A DNA stretch of 64,000 nt from Nitrososphaerota archaeon (GTDB lineage: Archaea > Thermoproteota > Nitrososphaeria > Nitrososphaerales > Nitrosopumilaceae): the NCBI GenBank assembly GCA_028867755.1, contig JAGWFT010000001.1, positions 722,727 to 786,726 on the forward strand. The letters are read 5' to 3'. Below the pieces are notes generated by a model. That model was not told the DNA's origin. It searched no databases and saw only the letters and a program-made list of their open reading frames with translations. This document shows positions 48,058 through 57,649 of the stretch, piece by piece; position 1 is the first letter of the stretch; the number at the start of each line of letters is the position of its first letter. Position numbers and translations under genes: made by a program.

Positions 48058-49223
48058 CTCAGATACTCCTTGCTTACAAGATTATCAGAGTCTGCAATCT
48101 CTGACATCTTAGACTGTAAATTAGATTCAACCATGGAAAAGAACTTGGGATATACAGGGAATCTTGCTCTTAGCTCAAACCCTGCATTTTCACAGTTTTT
48201 TTGTACTGTGTCAATTGAAGGCCAAGAAAATTCTGGATTGACATAATCAGGAGTTATTGGAGATATTCCTCCCCAGTCATTTATTCCAGTTTGAAGAAAA
48301 TCAGGATAAGAGTCAGGTGATAGGTTTGGTGGGATTTGTATGTTCATTTTTGGCATGATTAATCTAGTCAAAGCAACCAAAGTCTTGAAATATCTTTCTT
48401 CTGGTCCAGGCACGTTTCGCATTACAGTGTCAGGCTTTGGCTGAAAGTTTTGCAGTATAACCTCTTGAATGTGGCCATGTTTTTCGTGAATAGATTTTAT
48501 GGTAAAGATAGAATCTATCAACTCAAATGGGCTCTCACCAATTCCTATCAAAAGGCCAGTAGTCATAGGCATTGATAGCTCGCCAGCATTTTCCAGAACG
48601 CGAATTCTGGCCCTTGGGTTCTTGCTTGGGGCAAACTCATGAGGCATCTGCTTTTCCACAAGTCTCTCGCTTGAATTTTCAAGCATCACTCCAATGCTTG
48701 GATTTGTCTTTTTCAGCTCACTCATCTCAGATTTTGTCAAATTTCCAGCATTTGTATGTGGAAAGAGGCCAGCGTCAAGCACCATCTCTGATGCATGAAC
48801 AAGATATTCTATCGTACTTGAAAAACCGTTTTCTTTGAGCCATGCTCTTGCTTCACTATATTTTTGCTCTGGCCTCTCGCCTGTAACAAATAATGCTTCG
48901 GTGCACTTGTACTTGCGTCCAACCAAAGCAAGATTTGAGATGTCTTGCTTTGACATCATAGATACCTTGGATTCTCCAGGCTCTGCCTTGTATGTGCAAT
49001 AAGAACATGTATCGCGACAGAGGTTTATTAAATTAAAAAATACTTTTCTAGAATAGGTGACAGTCTTGCCATTGTTCATGTTTCTGAGAATCTGAGCTGC
49101 CTTGTAAATCTCAAACGGGTTTGATTCTGATTCTTGGTAAATTTGGTATGCCTCTTCCTTTGTGATATCTTTTCCATCAAACACCTTGTTTAATAATTCA
49201 GAATTTAGAAGTATCTTGCTCAA
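48054..49223 (-). CDS. cofG: FO synthase subunit 1 (7,8-didemethyl-8-hydroxy-5-deazariboflavin synthase)
   Basis: 389 residues. Cluster motif C69-x3-C73-x2-C76 in NLCRDTCSYCTYKAEPGE. Further CofG traits: LFVTGERPEQKY near 112, ENSSERLVEK near 182, TTGLLIGIGESPFELIDSI near 217, VILQNFQPKPDT near 252, and NDWGGISPITPDYVNPEFSW near 318. First gene of the cofG-cofH-tldE operon. Confidence 0.94.
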   Translation of the reverse strand: MSKILLNSELLNKVFDGKDITKEEAYQIYQESESNPFEIYKAAQILRNMNNGKTVTYSRKVFFNLINLCRDTCSYCTYKAEPGESKVSMMSKQDISNLALVGRKYKCTEALFVTGERPEQKYSEARAWLKENGFSSTIEYLVHASEMVLDAGLFPHTNAGNLTKSEMSELKKTNPSIGVMLENSSERLVEKQMPHEFAPSKNPRARIRVLENAGELSMPMTTGLLIGIGESPFELIDSIFTIKSIHEKHGHIQEVILQNFQPKPDTVMRNVPGPEERYFKTLVALTRLIMPKMNIQIPPNLSPDSYPDFLQTGINDWGGISPITPDYVNPEFSWPSIDTVQKNCENAGFELRARFPVYPKFFSMVESNLQSKMSEIADSDNLVSKEYLR

Positions 49224-49261
49224 CTAGTTTTGTAGCTTAGGGAGTTGTATTTATGCTTGTA

Positions 49262-50380
49262 TTAGAACTGATCAGGTCTTTTCTGAAGAGTAAGAGGTAC
49301 CTGCATGGTCTTGCCGTCACGAATTATTGTCAGCGTCATTTTGTCACCTACCGCTTTTTTGTCCTGTAAAAAGTTTAACAGGTCTTCAATTTTCTTAATA
49401 GCATATCCATCAGCTCCGATAATAATATCTCCGCCAATATGGTATTGAGTACCATTAATGGTCTTTGTTTCCGTATATCCGTGTAATGCTGCCTTTGCAG
49501 CTGAAGTGTTGGGTACTACTGTATTTATCATAAACCCAGATGATGCTGGTAACTGCAAAGTGTCGGCCAAGTCTGCATCAATACTTATTCCAGTTATACC
49601 AAGCCACGGGTGGTCATAATGTCCATTTTGTATTAAAGTTGGAACTATTCTCTTCATGGTGTTTGATGGAATTGAAAAACCTACGCCGGAAAATTCTCCA
49701 GTCTCTGATTGGATTGCAGTATTTATCCCAATCACCTCACCTTGCATGTTGAGAAGAGGGCCGCCAGAATTTCCTGGATTTATTGGTGTGTCAGTTTGAA
49801 TTACATTTGGTATGGAAAAGGAACTGTTTGGAGGATCAAGCAGTCTGCCCACCTGACTTACTATCCCAGATGTTATGGTCCCAGTAAGCCCAAAAGGATT
49901 GCCAATTGCAGCTACTTGGTCTCCAATTCTAAGATTTGACGAGTTTCCAAGTGTTAGAGGATACAAAACATAAGTGCCAGGTTGTACTTTGATGACTGCA
50001 AGATCAGCATATGGATCAGTACCAACTACTGAAGCTGGTAGTGATCGACCATCGTGAAAAACAACTCGAATCTTGGAACCGTCTTGTACCACGTGGTTAT
50101 TTGTTATAATGTGACCGTCTGTATCATAAACAATTCCTGAACCAATATCTTTGCTAGTAGAAGATTCATTTAGTTTGCTAACTATGACCTGAACCACTCC
50201 CTGATCAGACTGGGCAAAAAGATCGGCCAAACTGAGCTGAGAATTTTTTGCTTGGTCAAATGGAGCAGTTTGAGCTAGATGTGAAACATCAAACTTTGCT
50301 GGAGACATGACAAAAACAAATATCAAAACTAATACTACAATCCCATATGCTCCACCCAAAACAGTACTAGTCTTATCCAA
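49262..50380 (-). CDS. htrA: HtrA/DegP-type serine protease with PDZ domain
   Basis: 372 residues, TTG start. N-terminal span (about 8-26) anchors it with the protease outside. Catalytic triad H96 (ITNNHVV), D126 (DPYADLAVI), S215 (NPGNSGGPLL). One C-terminal PDZ domain (about 270-365: HPWLGITGISIDADLADTLQ, GGDIIIGADGYAIKKIEDLL). Degrades or refolds damaged extracytoplasmic proteins. Two hydrophobic-binding GI(T/V)S segments are typical. Confidence 0.94.
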   Translation of the reverse strand: MDKTSTVLGGAYGIVVLVLIFVFVMSPAKFDVSHLAQTAPFDQAKNSQLSLADLFAQSDQGVVQVIVSKLNESSTSKDIGSGIVYDTDGHIITNNHVVQDGSKIRVVFHDGRSLPASVVGTDPYADLAVIKVQPGTYVLYPLTLGNSSNLRIGDQVAAIGNPFGLTGTITSGIVSQVGRLLDPPNSSFSIPNVIQTDTPINPGNSGGPLLNMQGEVIGINTAIQSETGEFSGVGFSIPSNTMKRIVPTLIQNGHYDHPWLGITGISIDADLADTLQLPASSGFMINTVVPNTSAAKAALHGYTETKTINGTQYHIGGDIIIGADGYAIKKIEDLLNFLQDKKAVGDKMTLTIIRDGKTMQVPLTLQKRPDQF

Positions 50381-50494
50381 GAATGAGATTATAGTTGGTA
50401 CTCATATAATATTTTGTTTCGTACAATAAATCTAAAACTACAAGATTGTAAAGGTTCTATCAGGATGTGACATGTGAAGTCAAACAAACACAAT

Positions 50495-51406
50495 CTAGTC
50501 CTGATGTATCTTTTCAACACTGTGACTTTCTTTTGTGACAAGGTATATGCCTGTCAACATTAATGCAATAGCTAAGATTTGGTACAATCCAATTGCTTCA
50601 TGTAGAAATGTCACTGCAAAGAACAAACCGAACACTGTCCCAGTAGAGTAGATGAGCATAGTCCTCACAGTACCTATTCTCTTAAGGCTATGCAAAAACA
50701 AGTAAAGCGATATGCCAAACCCTATCATTCCAACTAGCAATAGATTTGGGATCTCAATAGATGTAATACCTATTGGAATTTTTGAAGCCATGGCAAAAAT
50801 AAAAAGAATTCCGCCTCCGATGAGGCCCTTGAGTTGGACAAGTCTTGAAACATCGACGCGATGAGCTACTATCTTGCTTATGTTGTTATCCAATGCCCAT
50901 AGTGCCATAGATGCTATTATCAAGAGATTGCCCTCTTTTTTTAGATTGGAAAGAAAGTCTGTGAATTGTAAGTTTGTTGTAACAACTATAACGCCTATCA
51001 AGACCAGTGCAACAGCTAGGTATCCGCGTGGCCTGAGCTTCTCTTTGAAAAATACCAAAGCAAAAAGAACCGTAAATATTGTTTCTGAATTAGACAAGAT
51101 TGCTGTATCTGAGGCAGTTGTTTGTTCAAGCCCCGTGAAAAATAAGATTGGTGCAACTATTGCACCTGATGCAGTTATCGCAAGTATGAGCGGCCAATCT
51201 CTTATTCTTACCTGTAATCCCTTTGCTTTGTAAGACAGGGGAACAGAAGCAAGCGCAGCCAATAGGTAAACTAGTGCACCATACATCAATGGATTTGTAT
51301 TTGCAAGCACAGGCTTGGAAGCAGTAGATATTGATCCAACTAGGACAGCACATAAAATGGCTGACGCATATCCTATTCTGGCAGATTTTATGTTTGATTG
51401 AATCAA
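50495..51406 (-). CDS. EamA/DMT-superfamily transporter
   Basis: 303 residues, ten predicted spans in two EamA repeats (ASAILCAVLVGSISTASKPV and NTNPLMYGALVYLLAALASV in the first; LLIIASMALWALDNNISKIV starting the second). FFTGLEQTTASDTAILSNSE is typical of the family. Likely exports a metabolite or amino acid; substrate unknown. Confidence 0.88.
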   Translation of the reverse strand: MIQSNIKSARIGYASAILCAVLVGSISTASKPVLANTNPLMYGALVYLLAALASVPLSYKAKGLQVRIRDWPLILAITASGAIVAPILFFTGLEQTTASDTAILSNSETIFTVLFALVFFKEKLRPRGYLAVALVLIGVIVVTTNLQFTDFLSNLKKEGNLLIIASMALWALDNNISKIVAHRVDVSRLVQLKGLIGGGILFIFAMASKIPIGITSIEIPNLLLVGMIGFGISLYLFLHSLKRIGTVRTMLIYSTGTVFGLFFAVTFLHEAIGLYQILAIALMLTGIYLVTKESHSVEKIHQD

Positions 51407-51500
51407 TATTCTTAAAGATCTCTGGCGTTATCTAAACTTCTTTTTGACGTATGCAAAATAGGCAAAAACTTGTCAGTAGTTTTCTTTAGGATTGCCATTT

Positions 51501-52709
51501 CTACAGACTGATTGAATTTTGTACAGTATCTACCATGGAATACGTCCTGCCCCTCCAAGTTACAGCCTTGTTGCTTTTCGCATTTAAAATTCCACTTGCA
51601 AATCCCAAGACAATTATCAAACTACCAAGAGGTGTGCCCAAGGCATACTTGGCAGAAAGCCCAAGACCCTTTGTGGCATCAATTATACTTGCAAGATACA
51701 CAAGACCAGACGCAATCAAAGATATTACAAATAACATGCTAAATGACAAAGACAGTGGTGCAAAGATTGCAGAATAGGCAAGAATTGGAAATGGCAGAAA
51801 CAGCAAAAATAACACTGCAACAAAAATCCCAGTAGCAATGTATCTTGCCTGAAGATACAATGGGGTCATTAGTCGTTTTAATGCATGCCAAAGTGTTGAC
51901 CAATCTCGTGCCCAAACCGCTTCTACTAGATGCTCACCGCGTACCATCTTCATCTTGAACCCTGATTCTTTTACTTTCTTGCCAAGAGCGCCATCCTCGA
52001 CCAGCTCACTTTTCACACCTTCATGTGTGCCCACCTTTGTGTAGGTATCTTTTTTTATGATAAAGAAACTACCAAAAAAATATCCCGTCTTTTTTGAAGC
52101 GTCATTTACTCGAATGGCAGAAAATCTTGTATGCAAAAATGTTGATAATACAGGCAGGGTAATCTTTGTCCATATGTCAAGGCAAAGCATTTTTGGAATT
52201 ACAGTCAAGGCATCCAAGCCCTCACTTAGAAGGTGTGATACGGAAAGAGATATGGTATTTTGAGAATGTGTCGTATCTGCATCTGTAAAAAGTAAAAGTT
52301 CTCCTGTTGCTTTTTTGAAACCCTCTACACAGGCCCAATTCTTTCCCATCCATTTTTCAGGTTTAGGTGCAGCAAGAACATACTTTACTTTTGGGTTATC
52401 CTTGGCAATCTTTTTGATTATATCTCCTGTTTTGTCATCTGATCTGTCATCTATTGCAATTATTTCATAGTTTTCGTAATCTTGATCAATTAATGAGAAT
52501 AGACATTTGTCGATGAATCCTTCTTCATTTCTTGCAGGCAAAATAATGGAAACTTTGGGGGAATTGTGGTGTTTTGAGTTAAATCTATCCAAGAAGGGAG
52601 AGTCACGAAAAGTAATCCACATTGACCTGATAAGAAGAATCCATGTCAAGGAAACTCCTGTCAGTATGGCTATTAGAGAATAATTGAATACGTCTATGAT
52701 AAAATTCAT
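51501..52709 (-). CDS. Membrane-bound family 2 glycosyltransferase
   Basis: 402 residues. N-terminal span (about 8-30), GT-A domain with VSIILPARNEEGFIDKCLFS near 53, IIAIDDRSDDKTGD near 83, FTDADTTHS (DxD) near 138, VEDGALGKKVKESGF near 235, then three or four C-terminal spans and the ending AVTWRGRTYS. Resembles CrtQ-like and ceramide-glucosyltransferase-like enzymes that put sugars on lipids. Seven bases after the SRPBCC gene's end, same strand, so co-transcribed. Confidence 0.87.
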   Translation of the reverse strand: MNFIIDVFNYSLIAILTGVSLTWILLIRSMWITFRDSPFLDRFNSKHHNSPKVSIILPARNEEGFIDKCLFSLIDQDYENYEIIAIDDRSDDKTGDIIKKIAKDNPKVKYVLAAPKPEKWMGKNWACVEGFKKATGELLLFTDADTTHSQNTISLSVSHLLSEGLDALTVIPKMLCLDIWTKITLPVLSTFLHTRFSAIRVNDASKKTGYFFGSFFIIKKDTYTKVGTHEGVKSELVEDGALGKKVKESGFKMKMVRGEHLVEAVWARDWSTLWHALKRLMTPLYLQARYIATGIFVAVLFLLFLPFPILAYSAIFAPLSLSFSMLFVISLIASGLVYLASIIDATKGLGLSAKYALGTPLGSLIIVLGFASGILNAKSNKAVTWRGRTYSMVDTVQNSISL

Positions 52710-52715
52710 CAGGCT

Positions 52716-53132
52716 TTATCTCTCAGCTTCTTCTTTAATGCTTTGAAGGGATTGCTCAGTTCCACTTTGGATGTGTTTTTTTATCATTCCGGTGAACATT
52801 CCCATCATGCCTGTTAGCTTGATGTTCCAAATTGCTTCTATCTCTGTTTTTTCTCCATGCGTTGACACCGATATTGTCTTTGTCCCATCAATGATTCCCT
52901 TTGTAAATTGCACGTGAATCTTTTCTTTAGGATAAATGATAACAGTCTGCATGCATTTTGAATCTTTGAATGCAATGGTAACCTCTCGATTTACTGTGTT
53001 TCCTTCTTTTGATATGTTCCTTACTTCCTTGGTACCCTTCCAGAATTTTGGTTCTGAATCAAGATCTGATATTATATCCCAGACTCTATCAAGTGATGCA
53101 TTGACCTCTATTGATGCCTGAATCTGAACCAC
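52716..53132 (-). CDS. SRPBCC (START-like) domain protein
   Basis: 139 residues from the GTG at 53132; a TATA-like AATAAATATG about 25-30 bases before it argues against the longer frame to 53201. Reads VVQIQASIEVNASLDRVWDI, ISDLDSEPKFWKGTKEV and a C-terminal long helix, as in polyketide-cyclase or lipid-binding SRPBCC proteins with a hydrophobic cavity. Probably binds a lipid used by the glycosyltransferase next to it (inference). Confidence 0.82.
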   Translation of the reverse strand: MVQIQASIEVNASLDRVWDIISDLDSEPKFWKGTKEVRNISKEGNTVNREVTIAFKDSKCMQTVIIYPKEKIHVQFTKGIIDGTKTISVSTHGEKTEIEAIWNIKLTGMMGMFTGMIKKHIQSGTEQSLQSIKEEAER

Positions 53133-53259
53133 ATTTTGAAGAATTCTACCTTCATATTTATTCTGTGACCTGATTTTACATTTGTATGTTATACATACCA
53201 TGTTGAGAATTTGTATGCTGTTTCGAAATCAATTTTAATGAGACAAAAAAAGGTTTTCT

Positions 53260-53586
53260 GTGGATACAATAACCTATGATGATTTTGCCAAACTGGATAT
53301 TCGTGTAGCAAAAATAATAGAAACAGAAAAGATCCCAGGAAAATCAAAGATCATAAAGGGAGTCATTGATTTGGGTGAAGAAAAAAGACAAGTAATCATT
53401 GGAGGTGCTGAGTATTATCAGCCTGAAGATCTGTTAAACAAAAAAGTCATAGTGCTCTCAAACTTGGAATCAAGAAAAATTGCTGGGGTAGAATCTAATG
53501 CAATGCTTTTGGCCGCAGACTTGAATGACAAACCTTTTTGGCTTACTGTGAACGAAGATGTTCCACTTGGAACAAAGATAAAATAA
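53260..53586 (+). CDS. tRNA-binding protein, MetRS C-terminal/EMAP II type
   Basis: 108 residues, GTG start. An OB-fold tRNA-binding domain: YDDFAKLDIRVAKIIETEKI, IDLGEEKRQVIIGGAEYYQP, VIVLSNLESRKIAGVESNAM, LLAADLNDKPFWLT. This matches the free-standing MetRS beta subunit or the CsaA/Arc1p family. It strengthens tRNA binding by methionyl-tRNA synthetase or acts as a chaperone-like factor. Divergent from the SRPBCC gene. Confidence 0.88.
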   Translation: MDTITYDDFAKLDIRVAKIIETEKIPGKSKIIKGVIDLGEEKRQVIIGGAEYYQPEDLLNKKVIVLSNLESRKIAGVESNAMLLAADLNDKPFWLTVNEDVPLGTKIK

Positions 53587-53605
53587 AAAACTTACTATCT
53601 ATATT

Positions 53606-55024
53606 CTAATTACTAATTATCTTGCCTGGATTAAAAGTATTGGTTGGGTCAAAGAATTGTTTTATCTTTTTAAAAATAGAATACACTTCATCTCCGTATT
53701 GTAGTTTAACAAATTCTGATCTTGCAAGTCCATCCCCATGTTCTCCAGTTATGGTTCCACCTATGCTTATCACTCCAGAGAAGAACTCCAGTGCAATCTT
53801 TTTGATAAGATGTGCGTCTTTTTTCTTTAAAATTGGTCTGATATGCAAATTTCCATTGCCTACATGACCATATGTAATCACCCTCATGGGGTATCTTGAT
53901 GTCAAATATTCTACTAGATCAAGTAGAAGAGGCAGCCTGTGCACTGGAACAGTGGCATCTTCTATCAAGGAAGACACCGTTTCTTGTCTTGAGATGCTCT
54001 TTAGGCTATAAGACAATGCAGAATTTCTAAAAGTCCACCATTGCATTATTTGATCATATCGTGTAGTGGAAAAAATTATTTTTCCAGATGACACATCTTT
54101 AACTTTTGCCTTCTTTTTTGATATGTTATCATCAAACTCTACAAAGAGCAAGCATTTTGTACTGTTTGGTGTCTTGGCCGTAATGTGTTTGATGATGTTA
54201 TGATCTATAATCTCCACTGCAGACGGTCCAAGTTTTAGAATTTTGGGCACGTCAATGACTGCACCTTTTAGAGACTTGTATGAAATTATTGTGAGAATTG
54301 ATTGTTTTGGAAGGTCAAAAGTTTTGAGCATGGCAGATGTGATTATTCCAAGAGTTCCCTCAGAACCCGCCATGATTTTGTGCAGGTCATTTCCTGATCT
54401 GATCTTGTCAATTCTATAGCCGCAAGAATTCTTCGATACTCTAGGAAATTGCCTTTGCATTTGTGGTTTTACAATCGCAAGAATTTTCTTTGTTGTATTA
54501 TTTTTCTTTGGGAGCGTCACAATGCTGCCCTTGGATGTGACCATTTTTACTTGAATCAAATTATCTGCTGTACTACCGTACTTTAATGAATGACTTCCGC
54601 TTGCATTGGTTCCTATCATCCCGCCAATGGTGCAGAATGGACCAATTGATGGGTTTGGCCCAAGAAATCTATTATGTCGTCTTAGTGTGTCATCAAGAAT
54701 TCCTTTGGAAACTCCGCTTCCGGCTTGAACAAATCTACGTCCAACCTTGATTTTGTCAAAATGTCTCATGTCTAAAATTATTCCAGTTCCAAGGGATCCT
54801 CCAACAAGACCAGTACCAGCACCTCTTGGCGTGACAGAAGTTTTGTTACGTAAGGCAAATCGAACAATTTTCATCACATCTTTTTCATTCTCAGGGAATG
54901 CTATTGCAGATGGTCTTACAATGTAGGAACTGGCATCAACTGAATAAAGATCTAATGCTTGCCTATCATATGCCACCTTACAGGTTACAATTTTTGCAAG
55001 TTTTTCACCTATCTTACTTGGCAT
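53606..55024 (-). CDS. FAD-linked oxidase, GlcD/D-lactate dehydrogenase type
   Basis: 472 residues. FAD-binding PCMH domain with SVTPRGAGTGLVGGSLGTGI near 58, NPSIGPFCTIGGMIGTNASG near 98, and AGSEGTLGIITSAMLKTFD near 215; C-terminal domain with YGHVGNGNLHIRP near 372, GGTITGEHGDGLARSEFV near 411. Oxidises a 2-hydroxy acid such as glycolate or D-lactate. No GlcE/GlcF or iron-sulfur subunit adjacent. Confidence 0.9.
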   Translation of the reverse strand: MPSKIGEKLAKIVTCKVAYDRQALDLYSVDASSYIVRPSAIAFPENEKDVMKIVRFALRNKTSVTPRGAGTGLVGGSLGTGIILDMRHFDKIKVGRRFVQAGSGVSKGILDDTLRRHNRFLGPNPSIGPFCTIGGMIGTNASGSHSLKYGSTADNLIQVKMVTSKGSIVTLPKKNNTTKKILAIVKPQMQRQFPRVSKNSCGYRIDKIRSGNDLHKIMAGSEGTLGIITSAMLKTFDLPKQSILTIISYKSLKGAVIDVPKILKLGPSAVEIIDHNIIKHITAKTPNSTKCLLFVEFDDNISKKKAKVKDVSSGKIIFSTTRYDQIMQWWTFRNSALSYSLKSISRQETVSSLIEDATVPVHRLPLLLDLVEYLTSRYPMRVITYGHVGNGNLHIRPILKKKDAHLIKKIALEFFSGVISIGGTITGEHGDGLARSEFVKLQYGDEVYSIFKKIKQFFDPTNTFNPGKIISN

Positions 55025-55105
55025 GGTATTTCTTAGTATCTTGGGTTAAAAAACAATTTAATTTCCTACAAAGATTTAATTTAGATTGTAATCGATTTTT
55101 CAATA

Positions 55106-56227
55106 TTGGATTTTCTAGGAATCAATGTTGACAAGCTTCTCAATTCAAATGATAATTCTAACCCATTGATGTGGTTAGTATGGATTGTTCCAATTTTTGT
55201 CTTTATGCTTTACGGACAGAAGATCCAACTGCAGGTAACCTCTTCTGAAATAAACAAGTCTCTTGAGAAACTAAAAACATATAGAGATGAAACCAAAAAA
55301 GAATTAATTGATTACATCAAGATCACTCTGAAGCCTAATTGGGATGTTTCACCCAAGATTGATAGATACTTTGAGCAATTTACAATAATGCCTGTTGATA
55401 TGGATCCAAATGGAATTGTTCCTAAAATCAGACACATAATGCGAACTCGTGAAGATTTTACAAGAATGCAGGTCAAGACGTTTGCTCCGGAACTAAACCG
55501 TGTTGAAGTAAGCAAGATAGTAAATATTCTAGAGGTTGTCACAACTATACATTTACTTTACAAGAGCGTGAGGCACTTGTTTCTAACGGCAAAAAAGCAA
55601 AACAACTTTCCTCTCATCTTACCACTGCAAATGATGATACCGTTTATTATGGAAGAAGCAGAGGCTCTCAAAACCGCAGTACCAGCATTCAAGCAAGGCC
55701 AGCCAATTGGTGATGGTATAGGTCCTATGGTTGTAGGAAAAATGATGCTTGACACTGAGAAAAAAGAGGCAGCGCATGAGACGGTTTGGAGCGAAAAAGA
55801 ATTTGAGGGAAGAAAACTCATACTAGTCAAGGCAGAAGGTCCAGCTGGTGCTGTAGGCAGACCAGGAGAGGCAGTTGAAAAAATCATCTCGGGAAAAAGG
55901 CCTGATATCATAATTATGGTAGATGCAGCTCTGAAACTGGAAGGCGAAGAAACAGGTTCTATAGCGCAAGGATTTGGTGCAGCAATTGGAGGTATAGGTA
56001 CAGAAAAATTCCAAATTGAGGAAACAGCCACAAAAAATAACATTCCAATCTACGCCATTGTGGTAAAACAGTCAATCAAAGAAGCCATAACGCTAATGAA
56101 AAAAGAGATTGCAGACACTGCTGAGAAGGTAACCTCTCAAATTTACGATATAGTAAAAGAGAACACGAAAACTGACCAGTCTGTCCTAATAATAGGCGTA
56201 GGAAATACTATAGGTGTGTCACAATGA
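55106..56227 (+). CDS. DUF1512-like archaeal membrane protein
   Basis: 373 residues, TTG start. N-terminal span (PLMWLVWIVPIFVFMLYG), then a large cytosolic part: SLEKLKTYRDETKKELIDYI, PKIRHIMRTREDFTRMQVKT, and a C-terminal alpha/beta domain with LVKAEGPAGAVGRPGEAVEK and MVDAALKLEGEETGSIAQGF. I assign it to DUF1512, an archaeal family of unknown function. Overlaps the next small gene by four bases. Confidence 0.75.
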   Translation: MDFLGINVDKLLNSNDNSNPLMWLVWIVPIFVFMLYGQKIQLQVTSSEINKSLEKLKTYRDETKKELIDYIKITLKPNWDVSPKIDRYFEQFTIMPVDMDPNGIVPKIRHIMRTREDFTRMQVKTFAPELNRVEVSKIVNILEVVTTIHLLYKSVRHLFLTAKKQNNFPLILPLQMMIPFIMEEAEALKTAVPAFKQGQPIGDGIGPMVVGKMMLDTEKKEAAHETVWSEKEFEGRKLILVKAEGPAGAVGRPGEAVEKIISGKRPDIIIMVDAALKLEGEETGSIAQGFGAAIGGIGTEKFQIEETATKNNIPIYAIVVKQSIKEAITLMKKEIADTAEKVTSQIYDIVKENTKTDQSVLIIGVGNTIGVSQ

Positions 56228-56412
56228 TGTTTTCTAGAAAGAAACAAGAAATCATAAATCCGTATACTGTGGAGCAATGCGCTTTATGCAATGCTGTTAA
56301 AAAAAAGAAATTTGCAGAAGATGATTATGTCTTTAAGACAATTGGAAAATGCTCTTCTTGTAACAATGGCACTGTATTGATATCAAAAATCTACGGTGAA
56401 TCTGTCAAATAG
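56224..56412 (+). CDS. Small zinc-ribbon protein
   Basis: 62 residues: EQCALCNAVKKKKFAEDDYV, then IGKCSSCNNGTVLISKIYGE. CxxC-x21-CxxC zinc ribbon. Its ATG overlaps the TGA of the DUF1512-like gene, so the two are translationally coupled and may form a complex. Confidence 0.72.
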   Translation: MMFSRKKQEIINPYTVEQCALCNAVKKKKFAEDDYVFKTIGKCSSCNNGTVLISKIYGESVK

Positions 56413-56415
56413 ATA

Positions 56416-57306
56416 TCAAATAGTTGTCACAGTGACGCCGTTCTCTTGAGGTATGAAAGTATGCTCGGCCTGAGCTACTCTTTGATTGTTTGCTTCTACC
56501 AAAATAGGATATGATCTGACAATTTTACTATGAATCAACTTTTCCAAAAGATCCCTGGCAGTTTTCTCGTCCCATTCGGGCAAGAGCCATCTTAGGGCAA
56601 ATGGCAACATGTTGAATTTTTGCCAAATAAAATCAATGAGCTTGTTTGCATCATCATCTTTTGCTCGCTTTCTTGTTGTCAAAGAAAAAATATTTCTGAC
56701 CTTACCTTCTCGAACAAATCCTAGACCATCTCGTGTTGTAACAAACGGTTCACATGCATATGCCTCTGTTGACTGGAAAGAAAATGAGCCAATGGACCAT
56801 ATGTTTGGCACAGATTTTCCAGCATGTATGGTATATTGCTCAAGAGAATGTCCGCTGAGATTTGCAATAGGTGTACCGCCCATCTGCTTTACTGTATTTT
56901 CTATAATTTTCCCAACATCACTTGATTTTGTACCTGCATGCATGATGGAGATTGCTTCTCTTAGTGCAGCTTCTGCTGCTTGTACTAGATAATCATAGTT
57001 TGGATCGTAACATACTGTGACTGCAGTATCTGCAATGTATCCATTTATCTGCACGCCCAAGTCAATTTTCAAGAGATCTGTTTCTTTGACAACAATGGTG
57101 TCGTTTGGTTCTGCGGTATAATGTGCAGCAATTTCGTTTAAACTAACATTTACAGGAAAAGCACACTTGCCTCCTTTTTGTTTTATCTCATTCTCAACTA
57201 ATTCGCAAATTTCTAGTAGTGTAGAGCCCACGTGATATTTTTTTCTGGCATTTTCTCTAACCTCGGCTGCAATTTTGCCTGCATGTATGTAATCCTGAAC
57301 CTGCAT
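56416..57306 (-). CDS. map: Methionine aminopeptidase, type II
   Basis: 296 residues. Pita-bread fold with metal ligands visible in LLKIDLGVQINGYIADTAVT (two Asp), LSGHSLEQYTIHAGKSVPNI (His), FACEPF-like YACEPFVTTRDG (Glu) and QAEHTFIPQ (Glu/His). The helical insertion (about 205-270) marks type II. Removes the N-terminal Met of nascent proteins. Confidence 0.95.
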   Translation of the reverse strand: MQVQDYIHAGKIAAEVRENARKKYHVGSTLLEICELVENEIKQKGGKCAFPVNVSLNEIAAHYTAEPNDTIVVKETDLLKIDLGVQINGYIADTAVTVCYDPNYDYLVQAAEAALREAISIMHAGTKSSDVGKIIENTVKQMGGTPIANLSGHSLEQYTIHAGKSVPNIWSIGSFSFQSTEAYACEPFVTTRDGLGFVREGKVRNIFSLTTRKRAKDDDANKLIDFIWQKFNMLPFALRWLLPEWDEKTARDLLEKLIHSKIVRSYPILVEANNQRVAQAEHTFIPQENGVTVTTI

Positions 57307-57392
57307 TGGTTTACTGTTGAATAGATTTGTTATTTAAAATCATCATTAGCATGAGAAGATTAAATTGGGGACTTTTTTGTGCATTCAACATC

Positions 57393-57466
57393 GGGATCGT
57401 GGTCTAGCTTGGTATGATTCGGGTTTTGGGTACCTGAGGTCGTCGGTTCAAATCCGGCCGATCCCA
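57393..57466 (+). tRNA. tRNA-Pro (anticodon TGG)
   Basis: Cloverleaf by eye: acceptor GGGATCG/CGATCCC with discriminator A, D arm GTCT...TGAT as usual in archaeal tRNA-Pro, anticodon stem CGGGT/ACCTG with loop TTTGGGT (anticodon TGG), T arm GTCGG/CCGGC with loop TTCAAAT. CCA not encoded, no intron. Confidence 0.93.
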
Positions 57467-57649
57467 TCTTTTGTATTTTACATTCACTAAAACCATAGTA
57501 CAGTTTCAATTAGTTATTATCTGACTTGCACAAATTCTGATGAGTCAGGCGATGAAGAAGAGTTAGAGACATGATAAAAAATGAATGTGAATTCAGTGAC
57601 TCGGAGCCTGGCATAACTATTTATTGAAATTTTTTGTTCAAAAAACATC

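Noticed and set aside
57537-57605. Possible C/D box small RNA after tRNA-Pro (GATGA-like and CTGA-like words)
   Set aside because: The boxes do not match RUGAUGA and CUGA in the right order and spacing, and no paired C'/D' boxes were found.
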